Shown in pieces: positions 45,339 through 55,608 of a stretch of DNA of 64,000 nt. Position 1 is the first letter of the stretch. Every line of letters begins with the position of its first letter. The DNA is from Draconibacterium sp. Lineage in GTDB: Bacteria; Bacteroidota; Bacteroidia; Bacteroidales; Prolixibacteraceae. Made by a program: the position numbers and the translations under genes. The stretch is from NCBI GenBank assembly GCA_016705335.1, contig JADIYN010000022.1, positions 20,287 through 84,286 on the forward strand, given 5' to 3'. The notes under the pieces were generated by a model. The model was not told the origin of the DNA. It saw only the letters and a program-made list of their open reading frames with translations, and searched no databases.

Positions 45339-46630
45339 CTATTCTTTAAACTCTTTACAAGCCATATAAATTCCTTCGAACAACGGTTGTATATTCGATT
45401 CAGCCACTGCCGAAAAGGCAATACGGAGTAGGTTATCGAAAGCAATTACCCCAATGCCGTATTTTTCAATCAGTAGTTTGCGCGTTTTTTCACCATCCAA
45501 ACCTTCTGCTAATTCAATACACATAAAATAGCCCGAATTGTACGGAAGCGCTTTAAAATAAGGTTTGTAGGCTTCGTTTTGCAGTACCCGTTTTACTTCG
45601 TCATAACGTTGTTTCATTATGTTGTATTTGTCAGCTTTCTGGTTTTCGTAATCCGGGTGGGTGTATGCTTCCATCAACAACGACTGCGAAATATTGGCTG
45701 CATTCGCAATGTTTCCGCGGATAGCGCCGGCGGTTTTCGATTCCAGAGCTCCGTACAAGGAAGCGTCGCCGCCCTTTATTCCATAAGTCACAAAACCCAC
45801 ACGAAAACCCCAAACGTAATCTTCTTTGTCGGGCCATCGATTTTTACTGCCAGCACATTTTCATGACCGGCGCAAAGAGCAGAAAAAATGCTTTCTGTTG
45901 CAATTCCTGCTTCGTACCCTAATCCAAAATAGGCATCATCGATTAGCAACACAATTTTGTTCCCTTTTTCTGCCGAAGCTTTTATGATTTTTACCAATTC
46001 ATCCTGTTCAATCTTCGTTGGAGTGTAACCTGCCGGGTTGTTGGGGAAATTGAGCAAAACGATTCTTTTGCCAATGGCTCCTTCGTTTAAAGTCTGTTCG
46101 AATGAACCGAGGTCAAGCCCGTCGTTTTTAAAAAGTTTGTAGGGTTTTAATTGCGAACCGTAAGCATTGGTGAGGGTGAGTGTGTAATTTTCCCAGAAAA
46201 GGTCGGGAACGATTACCTGGTCGGTTGCATCGCAAAACATATATCCTGACATGCTGATGCCGTGCGTGAGAGCATTGGTAACCACTGGCAGGCTTATTTC
46301 AGCTCCTGTCATCGACGGATTTTTCTTATAAATCATTTTTTTCCACTCTGCCCTGATATCGGGACGACCATAACTTGGAGCGTACAGAAATATTTTTTCG
46401 GGTTTAAGGTTAACCTTCGTGGCAATCGATTCAAGCCGCATTGGCGAACCGTCGTCTTCAATTGCAGTGCCAATGGTAGCATTGATGCGGGCTTTGCCTG
46501 CTTCAGCTGATTGCGCTAAAATCCCTTTTTTGGGAAAGTAAATTTCTTTTCCTCTTTTCGAAAGGAGTTCGAAAACTACACTGCTTTTTTCCTGGATAAT
46601 TTTGTTAAGTTCCTCAGCCTGTGGATTCAT
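45339..46630 (-). CDS. Class I/II aminotransferase (frameshifted)
   Basis: A PLP-dependent aminotransferase of the aspartate/tyrosine type. From 46630 the sequence has the SYGRPDIRAEWKKMI loop, LPVVTNALTHGISMSGYMF, LLNFPNNPAGYTPT (the NPAG motif) and LLIDDAYFGLGYE. The PLP-Lys region DGPTK follows. At about 45805 a missing A after ACAAAG changes the frame. The true reading EDYVWGFRVGFVTYGIKGGD continues to KEFKE at 45339. Length about 430. It sits alone on the minus strand, convergent with the GroES-like gene. The amino-acid substrate is not clear. Confidence 0.85.
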
Positions 46631-46768
46631 GCAAAAACAATTTTAATTTTATAATTACTTTATCGCGTGCAAGATAGAAAACAAGAAAATACAAACCATC
46701 AGATTGATGCCGAATTATTTGAAATCTTTATAAATAGCTAAGAATTTCGTTTGAAAATAAAAAATGGT

Positions 46769-47188
46769 TTATAAATATTGTAAAATGCCAACAATTACAA
46801 AAAAGCCAAACAAAGCTACAAGACCGGCAAAAAGGATGAACCACTGGTAACTTTTTTTATTTTTTATGTCGAGAAATATAGCGGGTATCGCAATTATTGC
46901 TGAAACAATAAAACTCAGATAAGCGGGTAATATTTTTGCCTGAAATGGAATTTCTTCAATAGTTTCACCATCCAACTCTTTGTCGGCAAATTCGCCGGGA
47001 GTCAGAAATTCACCTCCTGCTAAATAACCCCCTGAAATGATAATTAAGGAATATATTCCCAAAAGAATAAAAATGATTGCTCCTATAATCCGGAAGGCCT
47101 TTTTCTTTTCAATCCATCCGTAAACCGCAACAAAAACTGCGGCAAAAATAAACCATTGTGGTAATGTGTATAATAAAGTGTCACTCAT
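46769..47188 (-). CDS. Hypothetical membrane protein, four helices
   Basis: The ATG at 47188 (MSDTLLYTLPQWFIFAAVFVAVYGWIEKKKA) gives 139 residues and avoids overlap with the HAD gene on the other strand. Four hydrophobic stretches are seen, near residues 8-28, 32-56, 88-108 and 117-138, with a charged loop (GGEFLTPGEFADKELDGETIEEIP) between the second and third. I do not recognise the family. Intact. It faces the HAD gene head to head. Confidence 0.65.
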   Translation of the reverse strand: MSDTLLYTLPQWFIFAAVFVAVYGWIEKKKAFRIIGAIIFILLGIYSLIIISGGYLAGGEFLTPGEFADKELDGETIEEIPFQAKILPAYLSFIVSAIIAIPAIFLDIKNKKSYQWFILFAGLVALFGFFVIVGILQYL

Positions 47189-47306
47189 CTGCTGTTGATT
47201 TAATGTGAACAAAGTTGGCATTTTTTCGCGCATGTGGAAATTTTATTTTCCAGGGGCTGCAAAAAAGTTAATTTTGGCCTTTCTTACAATTGGTAAAACA
47301 GAAAAC

Positions 47307-47915
47307 GTGAAAGAACTTACAATAAATCCAAAAGCAAAAGCTTTAATTTTTGACCTTGATGGAACTCTCGCAGATACGATGCCTGTTCATTTTCTGGCCT
47401 ATAAAAATATTTTGGCAGAATATGGAATTCATTTTACCCCGGAACTATTTGCAAAACTGGCCGGAATTCCTGCTGTTGGAACCATTGAAAAACTGAATGA
47501 ATGGTTTGGGACAAAAATGAATGCTGAAGAAGTGGGGCATTTTAAAGAATGTGAATACGAAAAAATAATGCATAAAATGAAGCCAATAATACCGGTTGTG
47601 GAGTTGGCAAAAAAGTATCACGGAGTTTTACCAATGGCAGTTGGAACGGGCGGTTACAGGCGTTTGGCCTGGAAAACAATGGATATATTGGGACTTGATA
47701 AATATTTTGATATTTTGGTATCAACAGAAGATGTTGCACGCCCAAAACCTTACCCCGATACTTTTTTGAAATGTGCTGAATTAATGGGTGTTGAGCCCTT
47801 TAATTGCGAAGTTTTTGAAGATGCAAATTTGGGAATTCAGGCTGCAAAAGCTGCCGGAATGATGGCGACTTTGGTTACCGATTATTACGAAGTAACCGTT
47901 GGAAAGGAAATATAA
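47307..47915 (+). CDS. HAD-superfamily phosphatase, beta-phosphoglucomutase-like
   Basis: I start at the GTG at 47307 (VKELTINPKAKALIFDLDGTLADTMPVH); a longer reading frame exists upstream but would overlap the neighbour's promoter and has no conserved-looking residues. The 202-residue protein has HAD motif I DLDGTLADT, a cap domain, motif II near VGTGGYRRL, Lys in ARPKPYPDTF, and motif IV EDANLGIQAAKAAGM. The family includes sugar-phosphate mutases and phosphatases. Substrate is unknown. It is followed 19 bases later by the EEP gene. Confidence 0.85.
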   Translation: MKELTINPKAKALIFDLDGTLADTMPVHFLAYKNILAEYGIHFTPELFAKLAGIPAVGTIEKLNEWFGTKMNAEEVGHFKECEYEKIMHKMKPIIPVVELAKKYHGVLPMAVGTGGYRRLAWKTMDILGLDKYFDILVSTEDVARPKPYPDTFLKCAELMGVEPFNCEVFEDANLGIQAAKAAGMMATLVTDYYEVTVGKEI

Positions 47916-47934
47916 AAAACTTAATCTGTTAATT

Positions 47935-48973
47935 ATGAAAAAGAAATACAAGGCTATCGTAATGACATTAATAGTGATGCTTGGCAGTGTGTTAATTGCA
48001 GCTGTGGTTAATTCATATAAAGATATTGGCTACAGTAAAAAGAAATATTACAGTTGTTTTTTATAACGTCGAAAATCTTTTCGATACAAAAAATACGCCT
48101 GGCGGTAATGATGCTGAATTTACACCTGACGGGAAAAATAAATGGACAGAAGAGCGTTTCCAAAAAAAGGTTGAGGATATTTCGAAAGTTCTAGCTTCAG
48201 TAAATAAAAAAGAACTGCCCGAAATAATTGGTTTATGCGAAATTGAAAATAGGGGAGTACTTGATGATTTGGTAAATACGGACATTTTATCGGATGGTAA
48301 TTACAAAATTGAACAATTTGAAAGCCCTGATTTCAGAGGGATTGATTGCGCTTTTTTATATCGCCCGATGAATTTGAAGTAATTAAAAGTTCGCCTATAA
48401 AAATTGTGTTTGACGATGATATTAGCTTCACAACCCGCGACATTCTTTATGTAAAGGGCAAAACCAACAACGGCGAAGAATTCCATATTTTCGTGAACCA
48501 CTGGCCATCACGGATTGGTGGTTTGGAACAAACGAACCTAAAGGGTTGGGTTGCAAAGTTGCTTAAAAGCAAAATTGATTCAGTTCAAAATGTAAATCCT
48601 GACATAAATATTCTTGTAATGGGTGATTTGAATGACGAACCTTCGAATAAAAGTATAAGTGAAATTTTGCAGGCAAAAAGCCCGGACGTTGAAAATGCAG
48701 CATTTGTAAATCTAATGTTCCCAATTCATACAAATAAACTTGGGTCGTACAATTACCGTGGAAACTGGAACATGCTCGATAATATTGTAGTTTCTTCCAA
48801 TTTATTAGACAAAAAAGGTTTTCAGTGCAAGGAAAGGCAGGGTTTTGTATTTCACGAAAATGGATGGAATATGAAACAAAGGAGAAATGTCGCCAAACCG
48901 GACATACGGTGGCCCAAATTATTATGGCGGGGTCAGCGACCATTTTCCTGTTTATGTTCAACTTGAAAGATAA
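47935..48973 (+). CDS. Exported endonuclease/exonuclease/phosphatase family protein (frameshifted)
   Basis: The ATG at 47935 begins with a signal-like segment (KYKAIVMTLIVMLGSVLIAAV). The frame changes near 48035, 48360 and 48900. The joined protein reads TVVFYNVENLFDT, IIGLCEIENRGVLDDL, FHIFVNHWPSRIGG, VMGDLNDEPSNKSI, NWMLDNIVVSSNL-like segment (NWNMLDN) and ends TYGGPNYYGGVSDHFPVYVQLER, so the catalytic Glu, Asp/Asn and SDH of the family are present. Length about 346. Such proteins may be extracellular phosphodiesterases, nucleases or sphingomyelinase-like enzymes. The breaks are likely sequence errors. Confidence 0.85.
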
Positions 48974-49007
48974 ATCTTGTATGAAAAACCAATTAAACTT
49001 TAATTTT

Positions 49008-50655
49008 TCACCAGCCTAAATCATCGCAAATATTCTGTTCGAAAGTTTTTTCAACGCTGATTTGCATCCGGCCGTCATTTAATTTTTTCGATTTAACTTT
49101 TGTTTCTGGTTTTGGTTCGCCCAAATAGTTGCCGGTCGCATCAAACCTGGTAGAATAAGAGGAATATTCCCATTCGTTTTTCCACAAAAGTCGCAGTTCA
49201 TAATCTTCATTTGGTAAGCCGAGGTAATCCACGATACCGCCTTTCATATTTATTTCCTGCCAGGTTTGCCCGTTTTTCAGTTTCACTTGTGCGCCATAAG
49301 TAGGTGCAATTGCAAGTTCCTTGTTGTCTCTGCATAAAGCTTTTAATACAATCTGATATTGTTGATATCCTGTAGCAGGTGTTACATTAACTTCATAATT
49401 ACCGCCGCAAAAACTGGCTATTTCCAATGGTGCAATCTGGTTAAACGAAGGATTATTGTTTCTGAAAACTAATTTAACTGCTTTTGAAGGAACATTTTCA
49501 GCCACAAAAGTTTGAGGAAAATTTCCTTTGAAACTCATCGAAGTAATTAAATTATTGTCGTTGTCGAAAACATCGGCATCTATTGAAAAGCTTGAAATTA
49601 CATTCGCTTTAAAAGTTATACTGCTCCCGGTTTGGCACAATTCTTCTGCTGAAACAGTTGCAAGTGTATAACTGAAATTCAGCGAAGTACTGGTTAAAGT
49701 TGCACCCAATAAATTCCAGTGGTTATTTTCAAACTGAACAAACCCTAAAATCAGTGGCATAAAATCCTCAGTGTTACTGCATTTCGAAGTTATTTTTCCA
49801 CCATTCAAATTAGCTACTTCTTTTGATGCCACCAACATTTTTGTAAGCGAACCGGTTTCCAGTTTATGAAAAAGTGCATTCCTTGTACTGCTTCCAAAGT
49901 TAACAACATCAACTCCTGCCGGATAACTTGTAAATTTTGATACCGAAACCTTGATGAAATTTTTCAGGATCGTTTGAATAAGCCTTAAAAGCTTCAGTTT
50001 TACTGCTAAAAAGTGGAGCACCTGTTTTGTCCCTGAATTTCATTAAATCGTCAAGAGTAAAAGAGTGGTCAATTTTATATGGAGTTTCAACACGCAATGA
50101 TTTTAGTCCGACTGCTGGAGCCATAAAATGAAATACTGTGTCGCCATCGCCAAAATCAACGTCACCATTTAAATCTGAATCTTCTTCATCGGTTTTTTTT
50201 GAAAGCGAAAGTTCGAAAGTTTTAATTCCTTCACTGTTTAAAATAAATCCCTTTGATAATGAATTGTAGCCTTCAATATCAACATTCACAGAAAACTCGA
50301 ATGCCGAACCGGCTGAAATATTAATATTTGGGTCGATGGTCAATTCCAACTGTCCTTCACTTGTTTCATACTTTTCATTCTTTTCACCGGTATATGAAAC
50401 TATATCGTTTCCATTTTTTCCCGAAAATTGAACTGTTGCGTTGACTTTTATTATTTCACTGGTTTTGGCATCCACCAATTTATAAGTCATACGGGTATGA
50501 AAAAAATTGAAATCGAGTATCACAAGATTTATATCTTCTCCGGTTTCTTTATTTTCCAAAGGGTTCGAGAAATAATCCGAACATCCTGACATTGAAAGAA
50601 GTATAATGACAAAAGAAACTAATGCCAATCTTTTTAATTTCGATATTGTATTCAT
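49008..50655 (-). CDS. Large hypothetical lipoprotein (frameshifted)
   Basis: The start at 50655 opens a lipoprotein signal (LVSFVIILLSMSGCSDYF). About 548 residues in all, with a frame change at about 49950 where KFHQGFGIKIYKLSG is replaced by KNFIKVSVSKFTSYPAGVDVVNFGSS. The sequence is rich in beta-strand patterns: carboxypeptidase-regulatory-like in the first 150 residues, then several modules with TFKANVISSFSIDADVFDNDN and NYEVNVTPATGYQQYQIVLKA. No catalytic motif is seen. It is 28 bases downstream of the outer-membrane beta-barrel gene, so the two form a small surface module. Confidence 0.6.
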
Positions 50656-50683
50656 AACTGTAAGTTTTTTTGTTCAAAGTATA

Positions 50684-51385
50684 TTAAAAAAGTTTAATTG
50701 CAAGGTTCAATTTTAAAACGGGATAAAATTTATATTGTTCCAACTGGTTTTCAAAAGTTTCTTTTTGACCGTGTGCCGGATCGGCTGTTGGAGCGATCAA
50801 ACCTGTCGCTTCAATTTCTATTTCAGGTGATCCCATATAAAACATGCCAACTTCAGTATTAAATACCACACGTTTCATTTCTCCGAAAAAGGCACGGAAC
50901 CCAAGTCCTGCATAAGGTGAAACTTTCATGCCGGGTTTTATGCTAAAATTAAAATCACCCACCTTCGAAGCTGGAATTATAATATCACCATATTCAAGAT
51001 CACTGGCGGCATGTCCTGTAATTTTTGGGTTGAAATCATTTAAAAGGATTCCCGCCGAAACATATAAATTTCGTGTGTAATTAAAATCCCCAAGCAACGA
51101 AATTCCGCCTGTTTTGTAGTCGAAAGTTGCATTGTAATCAATATCACTTTCGTTAAAACTGTAATCGGATGAAAAATTTAATGTTTCGAAACTTGATTTG
51201 ATTGTAAAGCGTTTGTTTAAAATATATTTTATCTCACCACCCCAGCCATTTGTTGATAACACGCCACCTGCATAAAATCCTTTGAAATTTTCTTTATCGG
51301 TTGTTGGGATTTTTTCCTGAGCATTACCAAAAAAATATATGCCAGATAAGAACATTATAAGGAAAAGGGTGGTTATTTTTTTCAT
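50684..51385 (-). CDS. Outer membrane beta-barrel protein
   Basis: The ATG at 51385 (MKKITTLFLIMFLSGIYFFGNAQ) begins a signal peptide. The 233-residue protein has alternating hydrophobic strands with a C-terminal end in Phe (KLNLAIKLF), typical of an outer-membrane barrel. Repeated YxGGVLSTNGWGGEIKYILNKRFTIKSSFETLNF, NYTRNLYVSAGILLNDFNP and SIKPGMKVSPYAGLGFRAFFGE support this. It precedes the large lipoprotein on the same strand, so the pair is probably co-expressed. Function unknown. Intact. Confidence 0.75.
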   Translation of the reverse strand: MKKITTLFLIMFLSGIYFFGNAQEKIPTTDKENFKGFYAGGVLSTNGWGGEIKYILNKRFTIKSSFETLNFSSDYSFNESDIDYNATFDYKTGGISLLGDFNYTRNLYVSAGILLNDFNPKITGHAASDLEYGDIIIPASKVGDFNFSIKPGMKVSPYAGLGFRAFFGEMKRVVFNTEVGMFYMGSPEIEIEATGLIAPTADPAHGQKETFENQLEQYKFYPVLKLNLAIKLF

Positions 51386-51514
51386 ACACAATGCGTTTTA
51401 ATGAATAATGCGTCCAAACATTGATGACAAATGTACAATTCTGAATAAAAAATATTAGATTTTTTAAATAATTTTTCATTTCAGGCCTGATTTCTTTTTT
51501 CTGAATCAGTTCGT

Positions 51515-51522
51515 TAGTTTTG
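51515..51522 (+). promoter_or_regulatory. -7 element TAGTTTTG close to the uvrB start
   Basis: TAGTTTTG ends only four bases before the uvrB ATG. The -33 region (TTTC at 51491-51494, spacing 20) is a weak match. If used, it gives a leaderless or nearly leaderless message. Confidence 0.45.
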
Positions 51523-51526
51523 CAAA

Positions 51527-53557
51527 ATGAAGTTTAAAGTTGTTTCGGATTACAAACCGACAGGCGATCAGCCGGAGGCAATCAAACAGTTGGTTGAGGG
51601 AATTGAGCGGGGCGATCGTTTTCAAACCTTGCTTGGGGTTACTGGTTCGGGAAAGACTTTTACCGTTGCTAACGTTATTGAGCGGGTTGAACTGCCTACC
51701 CTGGTTTTGAGCCACAATAAAACTTTGGCCGCGCAACTTTACAGCGAAATGAAACAGTTTTTCCCAGAAAATGCAGTTGAATATTTTGTTTCATATTACG
51801 ATTATTACCAGCCCGAAGCATATCTGCCATCAACTGACACTTACATTGAAAAAGATCTTTCAATAAATAAAGACATTGAAAAACTGCGACTGAGCGCAAC
51901 TTCTGCTTTACTTTCCGGACGGCGCGATGTTATTGTTGTTTCATCCGTTTCATGTTTGTATGGAATCGGGAATCCGGAGGATTTTCATGCCAACGTTACA
52001 GGTGTAAAATTGGGCGAAAAAATACCAAGAAATGCAATGTTGCGTAAATTGGTGGATGCCCTGTATTCACGAAGTGAAATCGATTTCCAGCGTGGAAATT
52101 TCAGGGTTAAAGGCGATACTGTTGACATTTTTCCGGCTTATGCCGATGATGCATTACGTATCGTATTTTGGTGATGAAGTTGAGGATATTTCAGTTTTGA
52201 TCCTGTTTCAGGGCAAAAACTGCGGAACATGGATGAGGCAGTTATTTACCCCGCCAATATTTTTGTTACCACCAAAGAGCGCATGAATTCAGCCATTCGG
52301 AATATCCAGGATGATTTGGTTGCTCAGGTTGAATACTTTAAGGAAATTGGTAAACCCCTCGAAGCCAAACGAATTTTGGAACGAACTGAATTCGACATGG
52401 AAATGATGCGCGAACTTGGTTATTGCCCGGGCATCGAAAACTATTCGCGTTATTTCGATGGACGAAAACCTGGAACGCGACCGTTTTGTTTGCTCGATTA
52501 TTTTCCCAACGATTTTTTGTGTGTTATCGACGAAAGTCACGTTACCATTTCTCAAATCCGTGCAATGTATGGCGGCGATAATTCACGCAAAATGAATCTT
52601 GTGGAATTTGGTTTCCGGTTACCTGCAGCAATTGATAACCGCCCGTTAAAATTTGAGGAGTTTGAAGGCGTTGTAAACCAGATAGTTTATGTTAGTGCAA
52701 CCCCCGCCGATTACGAACTTGAAAAATGCGAAGGTGTTGTTGTCGAGCAAATTATACGGCCAACCGGTTTGCTTGATCCGCAAATTGATGTTCGCCCAAG
52801 TACAAACCAAATCGATGATTTAATGCACGAAATCAATCTTCGTGTCGAAAAAAACGAACGTGTTTTGGTTACAACCTTAACAAAACGCATGGCTGAGGAA
52901 TTATCAAAATATCTTTCAAATATGGGTGTTAAAACCCGTTATATACATTCTGATGTTGACACGATGGAACGTGTAGAAATTATGGAACAGTTGCGAAAAG
53001 GTGTGTTCGATGTGCTGGTTGGGATAAATCTTTTACGTGAAGGTTTAGATTTGCCTGAAGTTTCATTGGTGGCAATTTTAGATGCTGACAAAGAGGGATT
53101 TTTGCGTTCTGAACGATCATTGACTCAAACCGCAGGCCGTGCTGCCCGAAACCTCAACGGTATGGTAATAATGTATGCCGATAAAATTACCAATTCGATG
53201 CAAAAAACCATAGATTCAACCAACTACCGTCGCGAAAAGCAATTGAAATACAACATTGAAAACAATATTACACCAACACAAATTATTAAACCAACCCGCG
53301 AAATCATCGGTTATCAATACCGAAGCGACAAGCAAACGGAATACGCTGGTGGAGTTATTATGCCCGATATTGCTGCCGATCCTGTTATCCAATACATGAG
53401 TATTGAAGGTTTGGAAAAAACTATCGAGAAAACAAAAAAGCAGATGAAAGCGGCAGCGAAAGAGCTTGATTTTATTGAGGCTGCCCGTTTACGTGATGAA
53501 ATGTTCGCGTTGCAGAATTTGTTGTCGGAGAAGAAGGCAAAATCTAACCTAAAATAA
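51527..53557 (+). CDS. uvrB: Excinuclease ABC subunit UvrB (frameshifted)
   Basis: UvrB verifies DNA damage in nucleotide excision repair with UvrA and UvrC. It has the Walker A GVTGSGKT (residues 37-44), YYDYYQPEAYLPSTDTYIEKD (beta-hairpin), VSCLYGIG, VIDESHVTISQI, and the helicase motifs VGINLLREGLDLPEVSLVAILDADKEGFLRSERSLTQTAGRAARN (conserved through). The C-terminal UVR domain is KQMKAAAKELDFIEAARLRDE. The frame changes at about 52165 where ATCGTATTTTGGTGATG should have two more T, giving ALRIVFFGDE. It is 677 codons, normal length. Its 3' end overlaps the stop of the antitoxin gene on the other strand by 14 bases. Confidence 0.95.
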
Positions 53558-53906
53558 TATCGGCATCAATTTTTAGTTCGTCCCTTAAAAGTCGAGCTAT
53601 TTTTAAAGTCGGTTCACTTTTACCATTTAAATATTCACTAATTCTGGAAGGACTGACATTTAAAATTGATGCAAGTTTTTTTTGTGAAATTTTAAGTTCG
53701 GCCATTCGTAACCTAATGATATCAGGAAGAGAAGGTTTTTGAACAGGAAAATATATTTCTTCATATTCTGAAACTAAATCCGAAAGTAAATCCAACTCTA
53801 TAAAATTTTTGTCTTTATTTGATGTTTGATTATCAACAAGCAAAAGCAATTCGTCAATTCTTTCCAATGCTTTTTCGTATTGTATTTCAGTATTTATTTT
53901 AGCCAT
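53544..53906 (-). CDS. higA: HigA-type antitoxin, helix-turn-helix
   Basis: The ATG at 53906 (MAKINTEIQYEKALERIDELLLLVDN) gives 120 residues. The first about 65 form an alpha-helical dimerising part and the last about 55 an XRE-type helix-turn-helix, with IIRLRMAELKISQKKLASILNVSPSRISEYLNGKSEPTLKIARLLRDEL. This is the usual antitoxin that neutralises HigB and represses the operon. Intact. It lies 10 bases downstream of the toxin gene on the same strand, the HigB-first order. Confidence 0.85.
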   Translation of the reverse strand: MAKINTEIQYEKALERIDELLLLVDNQTSNKDKNFIELDLLSDLVSEYEEIYFPVQKPSLPDIIRLRMAELKISQKKLASILNVSPSRISEYLNGKSEPTLKIARLLRDELKIDADIILG

Positions 53907-53916
53907 TTTTACTGTT

Positions 53917-54210
53917 TTAAATTGTTGTACAATTAATTTTATCATATTCTGAATGAGTTCCAATAAATCGAATATAAACTTTTCTGGACGCAAATATCAC
54001 AATTGCCACAAGTCGATATTGATTTCCTCTTATATTGAAAACTGCCCGGTTATTTCCGATAAAATCGAAATTATTAAAAGTTTTTTTAATATCAGATGTG
54101 TTTTCCCAGTTGGCTTTTGTCGTTTTATAATACCATTCCTGAAGTGCGATCTTTGAATCACTATGTTTTTCAATAAATTCTGCAATTCGTTTATAGGTCA
54201 CAATTCTCAT
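53917..54210 (-). CDS. higB: HigB-type toxin (RelE superfamily)
   Basis: The 97-residue protein reads MRIVTYKRIAEFIEKHSDSKIALQEWYYKTTKANWENTSDIKKTF, then FIGNNRAVFNIRGNQYRLVAIVIFASRKVYIRFIGTHSEYDKI. The pattern of Arg/His and Lys near the C-terminus (FIGTHSEYDKI) matches the HigB group that cleaves mRNA on the ribosome. Intact and probably functional with the antitoxin gene downstream. The promoter should lie in the AT-rich gap 54211-54406. Confidence 0.85.
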   Translation of the reverse strand: MRIVTYKRIAEFIEKHSDSKIALQEWYYKTTKANWENTSDIKKTFNNFDFIGNNRAVFNIRGNQYRLVAIVIFASRKVYIRFIGTHSEYDKINCTTI

Positions 54211-54406
54211 TTAGAATTTTTATTCCAAAAATAGTTATATTGTTTTGAATTTTAAAATTGTTTTAGCTAATCTAATAGTTTTTGTTTGTTCTTTTTTAGG
54301 TTAATTAATTTGGAGTGAATAATTCAATTTTGTTGTATGTCTAGGATGCCCTTTTTACTTTCATTTTAAAATTAAGTGTAATTTTACGCCCTATTATTTT
54401 TAAAAG

Positions 54407-54976
54407 ATGAAAGAACTTGTTTTGAAAATATACTCACGCTCGCAAGAATTGATTTTAAATCCCCGTGCATTTTGGCGTTTACATGCTGATACAAAGGAAA
54501 GCAGGGATGATCTGTTTAAGAATCTGTTATTACCACTGTTAGCTGCAGTTTCCGTGGCAGTTTTTCTTGGCGAATTTTTTCGCAGCGACTATTTTCGGAT
54601 TTGGGTAGCCGCACTTTGGGTAATCCGCGAAGTTGCATTGTTCGCTGCGCTTTATTTTGTTGGCGTTTACGGAACAAATGAGTTGATAAAATTTTTTGGC
54701 TTTGAAGAAAAAATTGCAGTATTAGAGAAGCTTGTTGCCTTTTCCCTTGTACCATTTCTGCTGGTTTCCATTTTTACAGGTTTTTTCCCGTTTTTCTATT
54801 TTCTTGATATTTTCGGGATTTATGGCTTTTACATTTTTTTAATGGGTGGAAGAAGGTTGCTTCAACTTCCGAAAGAGCAACGCGACAGTTTAATTCTGAA
54901 AATAATTGCGGCCAATTGGATTATTTTCGGCATATTGAGCTTTTCAACAGCTAAATTGTTAATGTTACTTGATTAA
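54407..54976 (+). CDS. Yip1-family membrane protein
   Basis: The 189-residue protein has about five hydrophobic segments and a short amphipathic N-terminus (MKELVLKIYSRSQELILNPRAFWRLHAD). The pattern LLPLLAAVSVAVFLGEFF, WVIREVALFAALYFVGVYGTNELIKFFG and VAFSLVPFLLVSIFTGFFPFFYFLDIFGIYGFYIFLMG is that of Yip1-domain proteins. Function in bacteria is not known. It overlaps the smpB start by one base (TAATG), so the two are likely co-translated. Confidence 0.8.
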   Translation: MKELVLKIYSRSQELILNPRAFWRLHADTKESRDDLFKNLLLPLLAAVSVAVFLGEFFRSDYFRIWVAALWVIREVALFAALYFVGVYGTNELIKFFGFEEKIAVLEKLVAFSLVPFLLVSIFTGFFPFFYFLDIFGIYGFYIFLMGGRRLLQLPKEQRDSLILKIIAANWIIFGILSFSTAKLLMLLD

Positions 54977-55434
54977 TGACACATCAAACATCAGATATCC
55001 GCATAAAAAACCGGAAGGTTACTTTCGAATACGAACTCATCGAAAAATGGATTGCCGGGATTAAACTCTCCGGCACCGAAATTAAATCGATACGTGGAGG
55101 AAAAGTAAATCTCACCGAATCGTACTGCCAGTTTTTTGGCAGCGAATTGTTTGTGAAAAACATGCACATTTCGGAATATGATTTTGGAACCTGCAATAAC
55201 CACGAAGCCCGCCGCGACCGAAAATTGCTGCTGAATCGCAAAGAACTTACTAAACTCGAAAAGAAAGTAAAGGAATCGGGTTTAACAATTGTTTGTGTTA
55301 AATTATTTATTAACGACCGCGGCCTGGCAAAACTCGAAATTGCCCTCGCCCGTGGTAAAAAAACCTACGACAAACGCGAAACTTTGAAACTGAAAGACTC
55401 AAAACGCGACATGGACCGGGCGATGAGGAACTGA
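54976..55434 (+). CDS. smpB: SsrA-binding protein SmpB
   Basis: SmpB binds tmRNA and brings it to stalled ribosomes in trans-translation. The 152-residue protein has the typical blocks RKVTFEYELIEKWIAGIKLSGTEIKSIRGGKVNLTESYC, MHISEYDFGTCNNHEARRDRKLLLNRKELTKLEKK and the basic C-terminal tail ALARGKKTYDKRETLKLKDSKRDMDRAMRN. Intact. No tmRNA gene was visible in the window. Confidence 0.97.
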   Translation: MTHQTSDIRIKNRKVTFEYELIEKWIAGIKLSGTEIKSIRGGKVNLTESYCQFFGSELFVKNMHISEYDFGTCNNHEARRDRKLLLNRKELTKLEKKVKESGLTIVCVKLFINDRGLAKLEIALARGKKTYDKRETLKLKDSKRDMDRAMRN

Positions 55435-55608
55435 GTTTAAAGTTTAACGCTGATTGGATTCGATTGGTATATGAACAGTTAACTTGGCTCCGACGCCTAT
55501 CGGTGGGATAGAATTCTTCAAGTTTCAAAATTTGTTTCACTTATATAATATTTCATTAAATTGAAAGTTATCCTTTTTGACAACCACGGAAATATATTAC
55601 GGTCAACA

